Shown: positions 26,062-34,258 of the stretch, in pieces
How the letters are laid out: each line of letters opens with the position of its first letter
Numbering within the stretch: position 1 is the first letter of the stretch
Origin: Nocardiopsis endophytica
GTDB taxonomy: Bacteria > Actinomycetota > Actinomycetes > Streptosporangiales > Streptosporangiaceae
Reading direction: 5' to 3'
Length of the DNA stretch: 64,000 bases
Assembly (NCBI RefSeq): GCF_027706725.1
Contig: NZ_JAQFWQ010000021.1
Span: 1-64,000, forward strand
Notes under the pieces: generated by a model
The model's input: the letters and a program-made list of their open reading frames with translations, nothing else
What the model was told of the DNA's origin: nothing
Databases searched by the model: none
Made by a program: the position numbers and the translations under genes

Positions 26062-26081
26062 GTCATGGGTGCACCCATGAC
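26062..26081. promoter_or_regulatory. Perfect 20-bp palindromic operator candidate
   Basis: GTCATGGGTGCACCCATGAC is its own reverse complement. It sits in the divergent region between the small exporter (start 25893) and the histidine kinase (start 26205), a position typical of an autoregulatory site of the linked response regulator. No second copy was found in the window. Confidence 0.6.
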
Positions 26082-26204
26082 ATGGCGTCACTGGCGGCGG
26101 CGGTGGCCCGGCGGGAGACTGATCGGGTGCGCCCCGCAGCCCTGGCCTGGGCCCGGGCGGCGCAGGGGCGGGCCAGACGGGATCCGGTGGTGGAGGGGGA
26201 CCGA

Positions 26205-27344
26205 GTGGGGGACGGGCGGACCGGCGAGACCGGGAGCAGGCTGCGCCTGCTCAGCCTGAGGACCGTCATGGGCTCGATATCCGCGGTCGGCGCGCTGCTC
26301 GTGGCGATAGACGCCGGGTCGTGGCAGGTCGCGGTGCTCCTCGCCGCCGGTCTGGTGACGGCCCTGCTGGTGGCCAAGCGGTGGGCCGTGGGCCGCTACT
26401 CGCCGCTCGCGCTCCTCGCCCTGGCCGTGACGGCGGCCGTGTGGCCGGCCGCGGCGATCGCGGCGGACGCGCCGACGGGGATCTACGCCTTCGCCGTCGT
26501 GGCGACCGTCATCGCCTTCGAGGTGCCGCGCCTCCGGTGGGCACTGGTCGCGGGCACGGCCGCATCGATCGCCGCCATCGTCGCGGTGAGACCGGCGGTG
26601 ATGGGCGACGACGCGGTGGATGTGCTCCTTCGCCATGGCGTCGTCGCGCTGTGCATCGCCACGCCCGGCGTCGTCCTCACGGTCCTGGCCTACGCCGTCC
26701 ACGAAGTGATCGGGGAGCTCGAGCGCGCGCAGGAGCGCGACGCCGAGCTGGCGGTCATGCGGGAGCGGGTGCGCTTCGCCGGGGACCTGCACGACATCCA
26801 GGGGCACACGCTGCACGTGGTCAGGCTGAAGGTCGCCCTGGCGAAGAGGCTGCTGGAGGACGGCCACGGCGACCCGGCGCGCGCCGGGGAGGAGCTGGAC
26901 GAGGTGCACGGGCTCGTCGGGGACACGATCGCGCGGACCAAGGAGCTCGCCTACGCACAGCGGCGGCTGAACTTCTCCGCGGAGCTGGAGAACGCGAAGA
27001 ACCTCTTCGAGGCGGCGGGCATCCGGGTCGAGGTGGAGCGGACGGGGGAGGTCGGTGCGCGCGCGGGGGAGATGCTGGGACAGGTCCTCAGGGAGGCGAC
27101 CACCAACATCCTGCGCCATGCGGAGGCCGGACACGTATGGATCACCGTCTCGGAGGCGGGGCTCACGGTCGCCAATGACGGGGTGGACGGCGGGGGGACG
27201 GCGGCACTGGGCGGGCTCGCCGTCCTGCGCGATCGCCTGGCCGCCGAAGGGGGAGAACTGACGGTGGAGCAGGAGGACGGGGTGTTCCGGACGGCCGCGG
27301 CGTTTCCGGGAGCTCTCGCACAGGGGAGGACGACCGACCGATGA
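26205..27344 (+). CDS. NarL/DesK-type sensor histidine kinase
   Basis: 379 aa from the GTG at 26205, which has GGAGGGGGA five bases upstream. The frame is open further upstream (ATG at 26082), but that would place the start next to the palindrome without a ribosome site. About five to six membrane segments span residues 18-170 with little extracytoplasmic sequence, so it probably senses within the membrane. The HisKA_3 box FAGDLHDIQGHTLHVV has phospho-acceptor His196, and the ATPase N-box is REATTNILRHAEAGHVW. The stop overlaps the regulator in ATGA. DesK-like kinases respond to membrane state, so the adjacent exporter may be a target. Confidence 0.9.
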   Translation: MGDGRTGETGSRLRLLSLRTVMGSISAVGALLVAIDAGSWQVAVLLAAGLVTALLVAKRWAVGRYSPLALLALAVTAAVWPAAAIAADAPTGIYAFAVVATVIAFEVPRLRWALVAGTAASIAAIVAVRPAVMGDDAVDVLLRHGVVALCIATPGVVLTVLAYAVHEVIGELERAQERDAELAVMRERVRFAGDLHDIQGHTLHVVRLKVALAKRLLEDGHGDPARAGEELDEVHGLVGDTIARTKELAYAQRRLNFSAELENAKNLFEAAGIRVEVERTGEVGARAGEMLGQVLREATTNILRHAEAGHVWITVSEAGLTVANDGVDGGGTAALGGLAVLRDRLAAEGGELTVEQEDGVFRTAAAFPGALAQGRTTDR

Positions 27345-27943
27345 TCACCGTGGTGCTGGCCGACGACGAGGCGCTCCTCCGGAAGGCGCTGGCCGCCCTG
27401 CTCCCGATGGACGGCGGGATCACCGTGCTGGCCGAGGCGGAGGACGGGGAGGAGGCGGTCGCGGCGACGCTGAGGCACCGGCCGGACGTGCTCGTGATCG
27501 ACCTGGAGATGCCCGGGACGGACGGATTGGGTGCCGTGTCGGCGGTGCGCAGGGAGCTGCCCGAACAGGCGGTGCTGATGCTGACGAGGCACGCGCGGCC
27601 GGGGGTGCTCCGCAAGGCGCTGAAGCTGGGCGTGCAGGGGTTCGTGAGCAAGTCGGCGGAACCGGGGCACATCGCGACGGTGATCGGCGCCCTGCATGAG
27701 GGGAAGCGGTGGATCGACCCGGATGTGTCGGCGCTGGCGGTGATCGACGACTGCCCGCTGACGGACCGGGAGATCGACGTGCTGAGGGAGACGCGGGACG
27801 GCTACTCGGCGGCGGACACGGCGGCGAGACTCCACCTGGCCGAGGGGACGGTGCGGAACTACCTGTCGAACGCGATGCAGAAGACCCAGACCCGCACCCG
27901 CCACGAGGCGGCCCGCTATGCACGCGAGCACGATTGGTTGTAG
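27341..27943 (+). CDS. NarL/LuxR-type response regulator
   Basis: 200 aa, ATG at 27341 overlapping the kinase stop. The receiver domain has the acidic pair Asp8-Asp9 (LADDE), phospho-acceptor Asp54 in VIDLEMPG and a conserved Lys in VSKSA. The C-terminal LuxR helix-turn-helix runs from CPLTDREIDVLRETRDGYSA to EGTVRNYLSNAMQKTQ. It partners the upstream kinase. The palindrome 26062-26081 is the obvious candidate binding site for a dimeric regulator. Confidence 0.93.
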   Translation: MITVVLADDEALLRKALAALLPMDGGITVLAEAEDGEEAVAATLRHRPDVLVIDLEMPGTDGLGAVSAVRRELPEQAVLMLTRHARPGVLRKALKLGVQGFVSKSAEPGHIATVIGALHEGKRWIDPDVSALAVIDDCPLTDREIDVLRETRDGYSAADTAARLHLAEGTVRNYLSNAMQKTQTRTRHEAARYAREHDWL

Positions 27944-28013
27944 GTGTGTGTTCGAGGAAGCGGAGTGGTTTGAAACAAGCAGTTGCTCGAGAAATCGCCC
28001 CAGTTCAGCGAGC

Positions 28014-28042
28014 CTGCTCCCCGCGCAGGCGGGGATGAATCG
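28014..28042 (+). repeat. Single type I-E-like CRISPR repeat (orphan)
   Basis: A 29-base unit with the core CTCCCCGCGCAGGCGGGGATG aligns without gaps to type I-E repeats: the stem CCCCGC/GCGGGG, the GGGGAT run and the terminal CG sit where the E. coli repeat has them. Only one unit is present. At the expected spacing (about 61 bases) on either side there is no second copy, no spacers, and no cas gene in the window. It may be a stray repeat or array relic. Confidence 0.5.
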
Positions 28043-28089
28043 CCTCTGCATGACCACGCGATGCCGACGGCTCCACCCTCCTCGTTACC

Positions 28090-28105
28090 CTCCCCGTAAG
28101 GGGAG
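28090..28105. terminator. Short GNRA-loop hairpin before the monooxygenase
   Basis: CTCCCC-GTAA-GGGGAG forms a 6-bp stem with a GNRA-type loop between the response regulator and the monooxygenase start at 28127. It could be a weak terminator, an mRNA leader hairpin or a degenerate CRISPR-like unit. Confidence 0.35.
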
Positions 28106-28126
28106 ACTGCGGGCGAGGGGGAGCCG

Positions 28127-29653
28127 GTGTCCTCAGTACTGATTGTCGGGGCCGGGCCCACAGGGCTCGCTCTCGCCTGTGGTCTGCTCGTCGCCGGTGT
28201 GGACGTTCGGATCGTCGACGCCGCCGACGCCCCCGCCACCACCTCCCGCGCCCTCGGGCTGCAACCCCGCGGCGTCGAGGTGCTGGACCGCCTGGGCGCC
28301 CTGGGCGACCTCCCCGAGCGCTCGGTTCACATGGCCGGGACCATCGTCCACGTCCACGGCAAGGAGAAGCTGCGCCTCGCGGTCCCGGCCGGCGTCGTGC
28401 TGGGCGGTCGCAGCGCGCTGGTCATCCCCCAGTCCGAGATCGAGGCCCGGTTGCGCGAACGAGTCACCCAGCTGGGCGGGCACATTGAATGGGGCCGCGC
28501 CGTCACCGGCATCGTGCAGGACACCAACGCCGCGCGCGTGGCGTTCGCCGACGGCCTCACCACCCACGCCGACTGGGTCGCGGCCTGCGACGGCGCGGGC
28601 AGCCGGGTCCGACACGCCGTCGGCATCCCCCTGCTCGGGGAGACCGCCCCCGAACGCTTCCTCCTGGCCGATGTGCGTGTCGCCCTCCCGGTCGAACCGG
28701 GCTTCGCGTCCATGTGGGCCGCCGAAGGCGGTTCCCTGGCCGCGATCCCGTTGCCCGGCGACGACCTGTGGAGGCTGATGGCGCCGCTCCCTGAGAACGA
28801 GCCCGATGACCCGCCCGCCGAACGGATCGCCGGACTGCTCGACGGCATGCTGCGCCGACGGACCGGAATGGTGCTCCCCTCCGGAGACGACGTCCTGTGG
28901 ACATCGTCGTTCCGCATACACCGCCGACTCAGTGACTCCTACCGGCGGCACCGCGTCCTCCTGGCCGGGGACGCCGCGCACATCAACAGCCCCGTGGGCG
29001 GCCAGGGCATGAACACCGGACTCGGCGACGCGGAGAACCTCGCCTGGAAGCTTGCCCTGGTGGCGCAGGGACAGGCCTCCACGGACCTGCTCGACACCTA
29101 CGAGGCCGAGCGCCGACCGGTCGCCGAGAAGGTGGTTCGGTCGGTTGGCGGCGTCGACCGGCTGCTGCTGAGCACCCACCCCGCGATCGCGTTCCTACGT
29201 GAGCACGTGCTCTACCCGCTGGTGAACAGGCCCGCAGTGCAACGCCGTGTGTGGCGGACCGCGTCCCAGCTCGGCATCAGCTATCGCAAGGGTCCGCTCG
29301 CGCGGGGCGCCGGTGGCCGGGTCGGCGGCCGGAGGCCTGGCGACCGGATGCCCGACCGGAGCTGCCGCCGCGCCGACGGGGCCGGGGACACCCGGCTGTA
29401 CGCGGAGCTCGGCGGAGCGTGGGCGCTGCTCACCGGAGACCCCCGTCGGGCGGTGGCCGGCGCGGACGGACTCCGCCTGCGCCTCGGAGCCGGGCGCCTC
29501 ACCGTCCTCGTTGTTGCCGACCAGCCCGCCGACCGCCTCGTCCTGGTCCGCCCTGACGGCCACATCGCCTGGCAGGGCGGGGTGCGCGGCTCCCCGGAGC
29601 GCTGGCTCGACACGATCCTGCACCACGCCCCGCCGGACCGATTGCAGGGCTGA
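28127..29653 (+). CDS. FAD-dependent monooxygenase, aromatic-polyketide hydroxylase type
   Basis: 508 aa, GTG at 28127 with GGGCGAGGGGGAG upstream. Class A flavin hydroxylase: GAGPTG at residues 8-13, the middle motif DWVAACDGAGSRVR, and LLAGDAAHINSPVGGQGMN with GDAENLAWKLAL. The C-terminal thioredoxin-like domain is shortened and Arg-rich. Relatives hydroxylate aromatic polyketides or antibiotics such as rifampicin and tetracyclines. It lies 0.7 kb upstream of the RiPP precursor on the same strand, separated by an AT-rich leader with its own promoter. It may tailor the peptide or provide resistance, or be unrelated. Confidence 0.88.
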   Translation: MSSVLIVGAGPTGLALACGLLVAGVDVRIVDAADAPATTSRALGLQPRGVEVLDRLGALGDLPERSVHMAGTIVHVHGKEKLRLAVPAGVVLGGRSALVIPQSEIEARLRERVTQLGGHIEWGRAVTGIVQDTNAARVAFADGLTTHADWVAACDGAGSRVRHAVGIPLLGETAPERFLLADVRVALPVEPGFASMWAAEGGSLAAIPLPGDDLWRLMAPLPENEPDDPPAERIAGLLDGMLRRRTGMVLPSGDDVLWTSSFRIHRRLSDSYRRHRVLLAGDAAHINSPVGGQGMNTGLGDAENLAWKLALVAQGQASTDLLDTYEAERRPVAEKVVRSVGGVDRLLLSTHPAIAFLREHVLYPLVNRPAVQRRVWRTASQLGISYRKGPLARGAGGRVGGRRPGDRMPDRSCRRADGAGDTRLYAELGGAWALLTGDPRRAVAGADGLRLRLGAGRLTVLVVADQPADRLVLVRPDGHIAWQGGVRGSPERWLDTILHHAPPDRLQG

Positions 29654-30353
29654 CCGGGATCGGGCGGCATCCCCTTCGGAGCGGAGGGCGACCGTGGAAC
29701 GGCGCCCCGCCCCGCGCGGACCGGAGGAGTGAATGCAGCCTATCCGGAATTCATATTTTTCAAGAATGTGCCAGGTGGGGGCGGGTGGGTGGCGCGTGGA
29801 AGTAAATGAGGAAACCTTTTCAGGTATTCGGGTTCGCTGGGAAGTGATCTTGGCCGGGTCGGGAGGTATCTCTCGGCCTCGCTTTTCGCAATGGATTCAA
29901 GTGAGGATCGAATTGTGCAGGGGAGGGGGAGATCGTGACGCATCGTAATGGATCCTGGATGGTGCGTATGGTCGGAGGTCTGGTCGGCCATTCCCTGCTT
30001 CCTGCGTTCGCACCCAGCTTTGCCAGGAGTTTCTCGCGCTCGGCGATCGTGATGTCACGGAGGGGGGTCGGCCGTTGGTCCGAATAGTGGAATGGTCCGT
30101 GCCGGGCTGTCCCGAATCGGTCACCGTCGTTGACGCGCCATTACGGGCGCGGCTAGCTTGTCCATGCGCCTCACAGGGAAAGCGAATTGGGTTCGCATTC
30201 CCGGCGGAGGTGTGGGCTGAATGCGCGGCCCGGATCGGGGCGGCTGAATTCTCCTGGGATCGACTCTGTCATTCACCGGGGGCGTCCCGGCGCTGGACCC
30301 GTGCATCCGGCCGGACGAAGAGAATCCACACGAATCGAATGAGGTGAACCGCG
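29654..30353. other. AT-richer 700-bp leader before the RiPP precursor gene
   Basis: From about 29735 to 30350 the base composition drops clearly below that of the neighbours, with runs such as AATTCATATTTTTCAAG. Two frames are open but neither shows actinomycete third-position bias. One (29733-29948, 71 codons) has GGAGGAG just before its ATG and might be a foreign small gene. The other (30075-30347) overlaps the promoter at 30130-30159 and is rejected. Most of the stretch is best read as a regulatory leader or transferred DNA. Confidence 0.5.
30130..30159 (+). promoter_or_regulatory. Promoter candidate of the RiPP operon
   Basis: TTGACG (30130-30135), an 18-base spacer and TAGCTT (30154-30159) lie about 190 bases ahead of the precursor ATG. 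A start near 30166 would leave a long untranslated leader. It is the only good -35/-10 pair seen in the gap. Confidence 0.55.
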
Positions 30354-30458
30354 ATGCAGGAGACCGTTGAGAGCACCATGGAGTTCGACTGGGACCTGGG
30401 CGTTCAGGAGGACGACCAGGACTACCCGGTGCTGCTGTGCACCGACTACATGGCCTAA
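30354..30458 (+). CDS. Putative RiPP precursor peptide, 34 aa
   Basis: ATG at 30354 with GAGGTG nine bases upstream, TAA at 30456-30458. The peptide is very acidic in its first 24 residues (MEFDWDLGVQEDDQDYP at 9-25) and ends in the neutral VLLCTDYMA (26-34) with the only Cys at 29. This leader-then-core layout, the small size and the YcaO gene 157 bases downstream are what defines RiPP precursors. Cys29 could become a thiazoline/thiazole, or the backbone could form an amidine or thioamide. A weak hairpin (30464-30479) follows the stop and could favour high precursor yield. The cleavage point is unknown. No similar core is known to me. Confidence 0.72.
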   Translation: MQETVESTMEFDWDLGVQEDDQDYPVLLCTDYMA

Positions 30459-30615
30459 GGCCGGTCGGACGGGGCCGACGCACCACGCCTAGCGCACAGC
30501 GGCCGGCCCCTCGGTGAACAGGTGGGGGCTGGGCGGCGTGCTGGTACCACGCCTCCGGCTCCCACCCCGTCCCCGCACCGACACATCCAGAATCGCGCAT
30601 GCCCGGAGAGTCGAT

Positions 30616-31632
30616 GTGAAGACCTGGCCGATCCTAGCAGGCACACTTTTCCTCGCCACCCACCGCGGCCCCGCCGAGACGGCCGTGGGCGGCGCCTGCG
30701 ACACCGACCCCGAGCGGGCCGCCGCACGCGCCGAGGCCGAGTACACCGAGCGCACCGCGCTGATCGAGAACGGTCCCGGCCTCCTTCGACGGCGCGCGGA
30801 CCTCCTCGGTGGCGGCGTGCCCACCATCGCGCCCGTCCCCGCCCTTGACGACGAGGAATGGTGGCTGCCCGGAACCGCCCTCGGCGGCGCCGGGCCCCCG
30901 CGCCCCGCCGCGGTCCCCGCCATCACCTCCCTGCTGAAGTGGACCGACGGCCGCCCGCTGCGGTGGAAACAGTCCTCGGTCGGCACCGCGGCCCACCCCG
31001 ACCCCGCCGTCGCCGCTGAGACCGCCCTGCTGGAGACCCTCGAACGGCACGCCGTACGGCGGGTGTGGCACGGGACCGCGCGGCTGGAAGCGGTTGACGC
31101 GCACCTGGAGCCGGCGCTCCCCGAAGGCGTCCGCGCCGAGCTCGACCGCGCCGGCCTGGCCGTGCGCGTGTGGCGCATCCACGACGACCTGCCGGTAAGC
31201 GCCGTCCTGGCCGCCGTGCTGCGCCGGGACAAGGAGCAGATTACCTTCGGCGCCTGCGCCCGGCGGGCCGCGGACCTGCGCCCGGCGGTCCGGCACGCCG
31301 TGTGCGAGGCGGTGAGCGTGCGCGCGGCCCTCGCCAACGCCTCGTCGGACCCCGCCGAGGTCGCCCGGCCCCGGGAGATGGCCCGCCGCCAGAACGACTT
31401 CCTGGACCACCTCTCCGCCATGGAGGTGCCGGTCGCCCACCCCGCGGACCCCGCCGCCACCGCCGACCTGGGGGCGGCGGTGGCGCGGCGCTTCGGCGCC
31501 GACCCCGTCGCCGCCGACCTGTCCCCCCGTGAGGGACCGCCGGTCGTCCGCGTGGTCATCCCCCACCCGGAGTTTCTCCTTCCCGCGGACAGCGAGAGCC
31601 GCTACGCCCTCTCGCCCGGCTACATCGAGTAA
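30616..31632 (+). CDS. Stand-alone YcaO-domain protein
   Basis: 338 aa from the GTG at 30616, which has GGAGAG five bases upstream. The frame is open to 30514, but no ribosome site supports that. YcaO ATP-binding blocks are visible: AVGGACDTDPERAAARAEAE with the following YTERTALI (23-50), and SSVGTAAHPDPAVAAETALL with ETLERHA (120-146), giving the metal/ATP glutamates. YcaO enzymes use ATP to cyclodehydrate Cys/Ser/Thr, or to make thioamides or macroamidines. There is no fused or adjacent E1-like (ocin-ThiF) partner and no C-terminal PxPxP, as in bottromycin YcaOs. It presumably modifies the peptide encoded at 30354. Confidence 0.85.
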   Translation: MKTWPILAGTLFLATHRGPAETAVGGACDTDPERAAARAEAEYTERTALIENGPGLLRRRADLLGGGVPTIAPVPALDDEEWWLPGTALGGAGPPRPAAVPAITSLLKWTDGRPLRWKQSSVGTAAHPDPAVAAETALLETLERHAVRRVWHGTARLEAVDAHLEPALPEGVRAELDRAGLAVRVWRIHDDLPVSAVLAAVLRRDKEQITFGACARRAADLRPAVRHAVCEAVSVRAALANASSDPAEVARPREMARRQNDFLDHLSAMEVPVAHPADPAATADLGAAVARRFGADPVAADLSPREGPPVVRVVIPHPEFLLPADSESRYALSPGYIE

Positions 31633-31655
31633 GACCACGTACGAGGGGCACCACG

Positions 31656-32876
31656 ATGACCCGAACACTGCACGCACCGCGCGGCCCCCTGCCCCGGTAC
31701 GAGCGCGACCCCGCCACCCCGCTGCGCGCCGTCCGCGCCGGTGACCGGTTCGCCGGGGACGCCAAGCACCGCCGCGCGGTCTGGGCCTACTACCTGGGGG
31801 ACCTGTCCCCCTCCCCGCAGACGGTGCCGATGGCCACCCGCTGGCTGGCGGTCGTCGAGGACATGGCCGCGGGCGTCACGCCGGTGCAGCGGCTGGTCCC
31901 CGGATCCTTCTACCCGGCGGGGTTCCGGGAGCAGGTGGCCGCCGGGTGCGGCCTGGCCGACGCCCCCTCCGCGGCGGCGGACGGCGGCGACGGTGACGCG
32001 CCCGGCGGCCTCACGGGCGCCCTCGACCGCGCCTCCGAGGCCGCGACCGACGAGCTCGTTCTCGCCGCGACCTCCCTCAACCTGCAGTCGCGCTACCGCA
32101 CGGTCGTGCGGCGGCTCGGCGCGACCGCGCGCGAACGCCGCGACCGCCTCCTGTACATCGAGGTGCTGCGGGCCGCCTACAGCGCCTCCCGCAGCTCCGA
32201 GGAGGCGGCGGCGCACTTCGCCAAGGTCGCCGACAGCGGTGCCTGGCCCCCGCTGTTCCGCCTCGGCGCCGCCGTCCGCCTCATCGCCCACTACAGCCGC
32301 AGCACCAAGGACGCCGAGTCCCGCACCCGGTGGGTGGACTTCGGAGAACGGGTACTGCGCGAGTCCGGCGAGGACACCTTCGAGTGGAACCTCTACCGGA
32401 GCCACCTGGACCGCGCCGTCGCCCTCCACGACTGGATGCGCGGCGAACGCGACGCCGCCCACGACCGCCTGGACACCGCCCGCCGGATCGCCGCCGAGCT
32501 CCAAGCCGTCGCCGCCACCCCGGCCTGGCACCTGGCGGCCCTGCACGCCGAACGGCTCGTTCTGGAGGCCGCGCTCAAGGCCTTCCTCTACGGGCGCACC
32601 GTCGAACGCGCCGCGGAGGCGGAGGAGACCGCCGACAGGATCGCGGCCATCGACCCCGCCGACCCCTACGCCAACCTCGTCGCGGGCGACACCTTCTGGG
32701 CCCTGGGCGACGACGGGCGCGCCGTCCGGTGCTTCACCCGCGCCGCCGCCGCCGGAACCCTGGCGGGCGCCTACGCCGCGCACCGCGCCGCAGGCGCCCT
32801 GGAGGAGCTGGGCCGCGGCGGCGAGGCCGGGGCCTGGCGCCAGCGGGCGCGCGAGCTGGACCCCGAGGCGCCATGA
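31656..32876 (+). CDS. Helical (TPR-like) repeat protein of the RiPP operon
   Basis: 406 aa, ATG at 31656 with ACGAGGGG upstream, 23 bases after the YcaO stop. Almost entirely alpha-helical. The last 130 residues show TPR-like helix pairs (AAEAEETADRIAAIDPADPY, then GDDGRAVRCFTRAAAAGTLA). The N-terminal part is basic and contains WAYYLGDLSPSPQTVPMATR. No catalytic motif was recognised. Its position beside a YcaO lacking its usual partner suggests a scaffold that binds the leader peptide or bridges enzymes, but this is inference. The stop overlaps the MFS gene in ATGA. Confidence 0.75.
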   Translation: MTRTLHAPRGPLPRYERDPATPLRAVRAGDRFAGDAKHRRAVWAYYLGDLSPSPQTVPMATRWLAVVEDMAAGVTPVQRLVPGSFYPAGFREQVAAGCGLADAPSAAADGGDGDAPGGLTGALDRASEAATDELVLAATSLNLQSRYRTVVRRLGATARERRDRLLYIEVLRAAYSASRSSEEAAAHFAKVADSGAWPPLFRLGAAVRLIAHYSRSTKDAESRTRWVDFGERVLRESGEDTFEWNLYRSHLDRAVALHDWMRGERDAAHDRLDTARRIAAELQAVAATPAWHLAALHAERLVLEAALKAFLYGRTVERAAEAEETADRIAAIDPADPYANLVAGDTFWALGDDGRAVRCFTRAAAAGTLAGAYAAHRAAGALEELGRGGEAGAWRQRARELDPEAP

Positions 32877-34258
32877 GGTCCCCGCTGCGCAAGGCGGCGT
32901 CGGGCGCCGACGCGTCGGGCCCGGCCGCCCCTACCGCCCGTGAGCTGCGCCGCCGCCACCCCGCCCTGCGGTCGGCCTGGTGGGGCGCGGGGTTCGCGCT
33001 GACCGGGACCGAGACGTTCGAAGTCCTCGTCCTGATGCTGACCACCGCCGCCTACGGCGCGGTGCTGTCGGTGGGCGCGCTGGGGTTCGCGCTGCGGATC
33101 GCCCCGATGCTCCTCGCGCCCGCCCTGACGGCCGCGCTCGACCGCAGACCCGAGCGCCGGGCCCGCTTCGCCCGCCTCACCGTCCCGGCCCGGGCCGTCG
33201 GAATCGGCCTGTTCGCGGCCGTGCTGCTGCTGCCCGGAGCGCCCTCGTGGATCCTGTACGTGCTCGTCGGAGCCGTCTCCGCGCTGGATACCGCCTACCT
33301 GTCGGCCACCCGGGCGACCCTGCCGCGGATCCTGGAGGACGCGGAGGAGCCGGGCGTCCTGGGGCGGGCGAACGCGATGCTGGTCGTCCAGTGGAACACG
33401 CTGCAGATCCTGGTGCCCCCGGCCGTGGTCTGGGTGCTGCAGGCGACGGGGGTGTCCGTCGTGGTCGCGGTGGCGGTGGCCCTGCTGCTCGCCGCGTTCG
33501 CCCTGCTCGGGCGCTACGAGCGGGCCTACCCGGCCGACGCGGGCCCCGAGTCAGCCTCCCCGCCCGACCCCTTCTGGAACCGCTTCACCGCGGGGTTCCG
33601 CGCGATCCGGGGCGACGCGGTGGCGCGCGCCGTCGTCGTGTCCGGGGCCGCCGGGCAGGGGGCGATCTTCACCTTCTCGGTCGCCGTCCCCCAGGTGGTG
33701 GACCCCGCGGAGGTCGGCATCACCCTGAGCGCCCTCGCGGTGGGATCGATCGTGGGGGCACGCCTGGCGTCCCGCGCCGAGCGCCCCGCCGCCCAGTACG
33801 CCGCGCTCGCCGGCGCGACCGCCGCCCTCGGCGGCTCCCTGGCCGCCTTCGCGCTGTCCGCGCACCCGGCCGTGGTGCTGTCCGCCGCCCTGGCGGCGGG
33901 GGCGTGCGCCGGAGCGGCCGCAGTGGCGCGCACGACCCTGCTCCAACGGCGGTTCGCCGACGCCCGCCTCGGCGGGGTCGTGGTGTCGGCGATGGTCCTC
34001 GGGCAGGTACTGATGCCCTTCCTGCCGCAGGCCTGGGACCTGATCGCCGAACGCGCCGCCGCCGGCTGGGCGTTCGTGCTCCTGGCCGCTCTGCAGTTCG
34101 CGGCCCTGGCGTTCATCGCGCTGGGCCTGCGCCCCGGCGGCGCCGCCCGCGCGGCCCTGCGCGAGGCGGCCGGCGGAGGGGACGACGGCGGCCTGGAACC
34201 GCGGGCCCGTTCCCAGGACGGGCGGACCGGCGACCCGACACGAGGAGGCGACGAATGA
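32873..34258 (+). CDS. MFS transporter, probable peptide exporter
   Basis: 461 aa, ATG at 32873 overlapping the previous stop by 4 bases. About 10-12 membrane segments, a short loop with ALDRRPERRARFARL after the second pair (the MFS motif-A position), and a central loop around YERAYPADAGPESASPPDPF. The C-terminal tail is hydrophilic. It resembles the drug/peptide efflux MFS subgroup (enterobactin-exporter-like MFS_3). In the operon it most likely exports the mature peptide and gives self-protection. Coupled to the S9 hydrolase by another ATGA overlap. Confidence 0.87.
   Translation: MRSPLRKAASGADASGPAAPTARELRRRHPALRSAWWGAGFALTGTETFEVLVLMLTTAAYGAVLSVGALGFALRIAPMLLAPALTAALDRRPERRARFARLTVPARAVGIGLFAAVLLLPGAPSWILYVLVGAVSALDTAYLSATRATLPRILEDAEEPGVLGRANAMLVVQWNTLQILVPPAVVWVLQATGVSVVVAVAVALLLAAFALLGRYERAYPADAGPESASPPDPFWNRFTAGFRAIRGDAVARAVVVSGAAGQGAIFTFSVAVPQVVDPAEVGITLSALAVGSIVGARLASRAERPAAQYAALAGATAALGGSLAAFALSAHPAVVLSAALAAGACAGAAAVARTTLLQRRFADARLGGVVVSAMVLGQVLMPFLPQAWDLIAERAAAGWAFVLLAALQFAALAFIALGLRPGGAARAALREAAGGGDDGGLEPRARSQDGRTGDPTRGGDE

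Noticed and set aside
27966-27974. GTTTGAAAC-like string resembling ends of other CRISPR repeat types
   Set aside because: Too short, not repeated, and not at CRISPR spacing from the type I-E-like unit.
28082-28110. CTCCCCGTAAGGGGAG as a second degenerate CRISPR repeat
   Set aside because: The spacing from 28042 is wrong and only the stem is shared; a simple hairpin explains it.
29733-29948. 71-codon frame with GGAGGAG before its ATG
   Set aside because: Kept only as a note in the leader entry: codon third positions are not GC-biased and no motif is seen, so it is not called as a gene.
30075-30347. 90-codon frame before the RiPP precursor, faintly like DUF397 (FPAEVWAEC)
   Set aside because: No ribosome site, atypical codon use, and the best promoter of the operon lies inside it.
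30514-30615. N-terminal extension of the YcaO frame
   Set aside because: No ribosome site and no similarity; GTG at 30616 has GGAGAG at good spacing.
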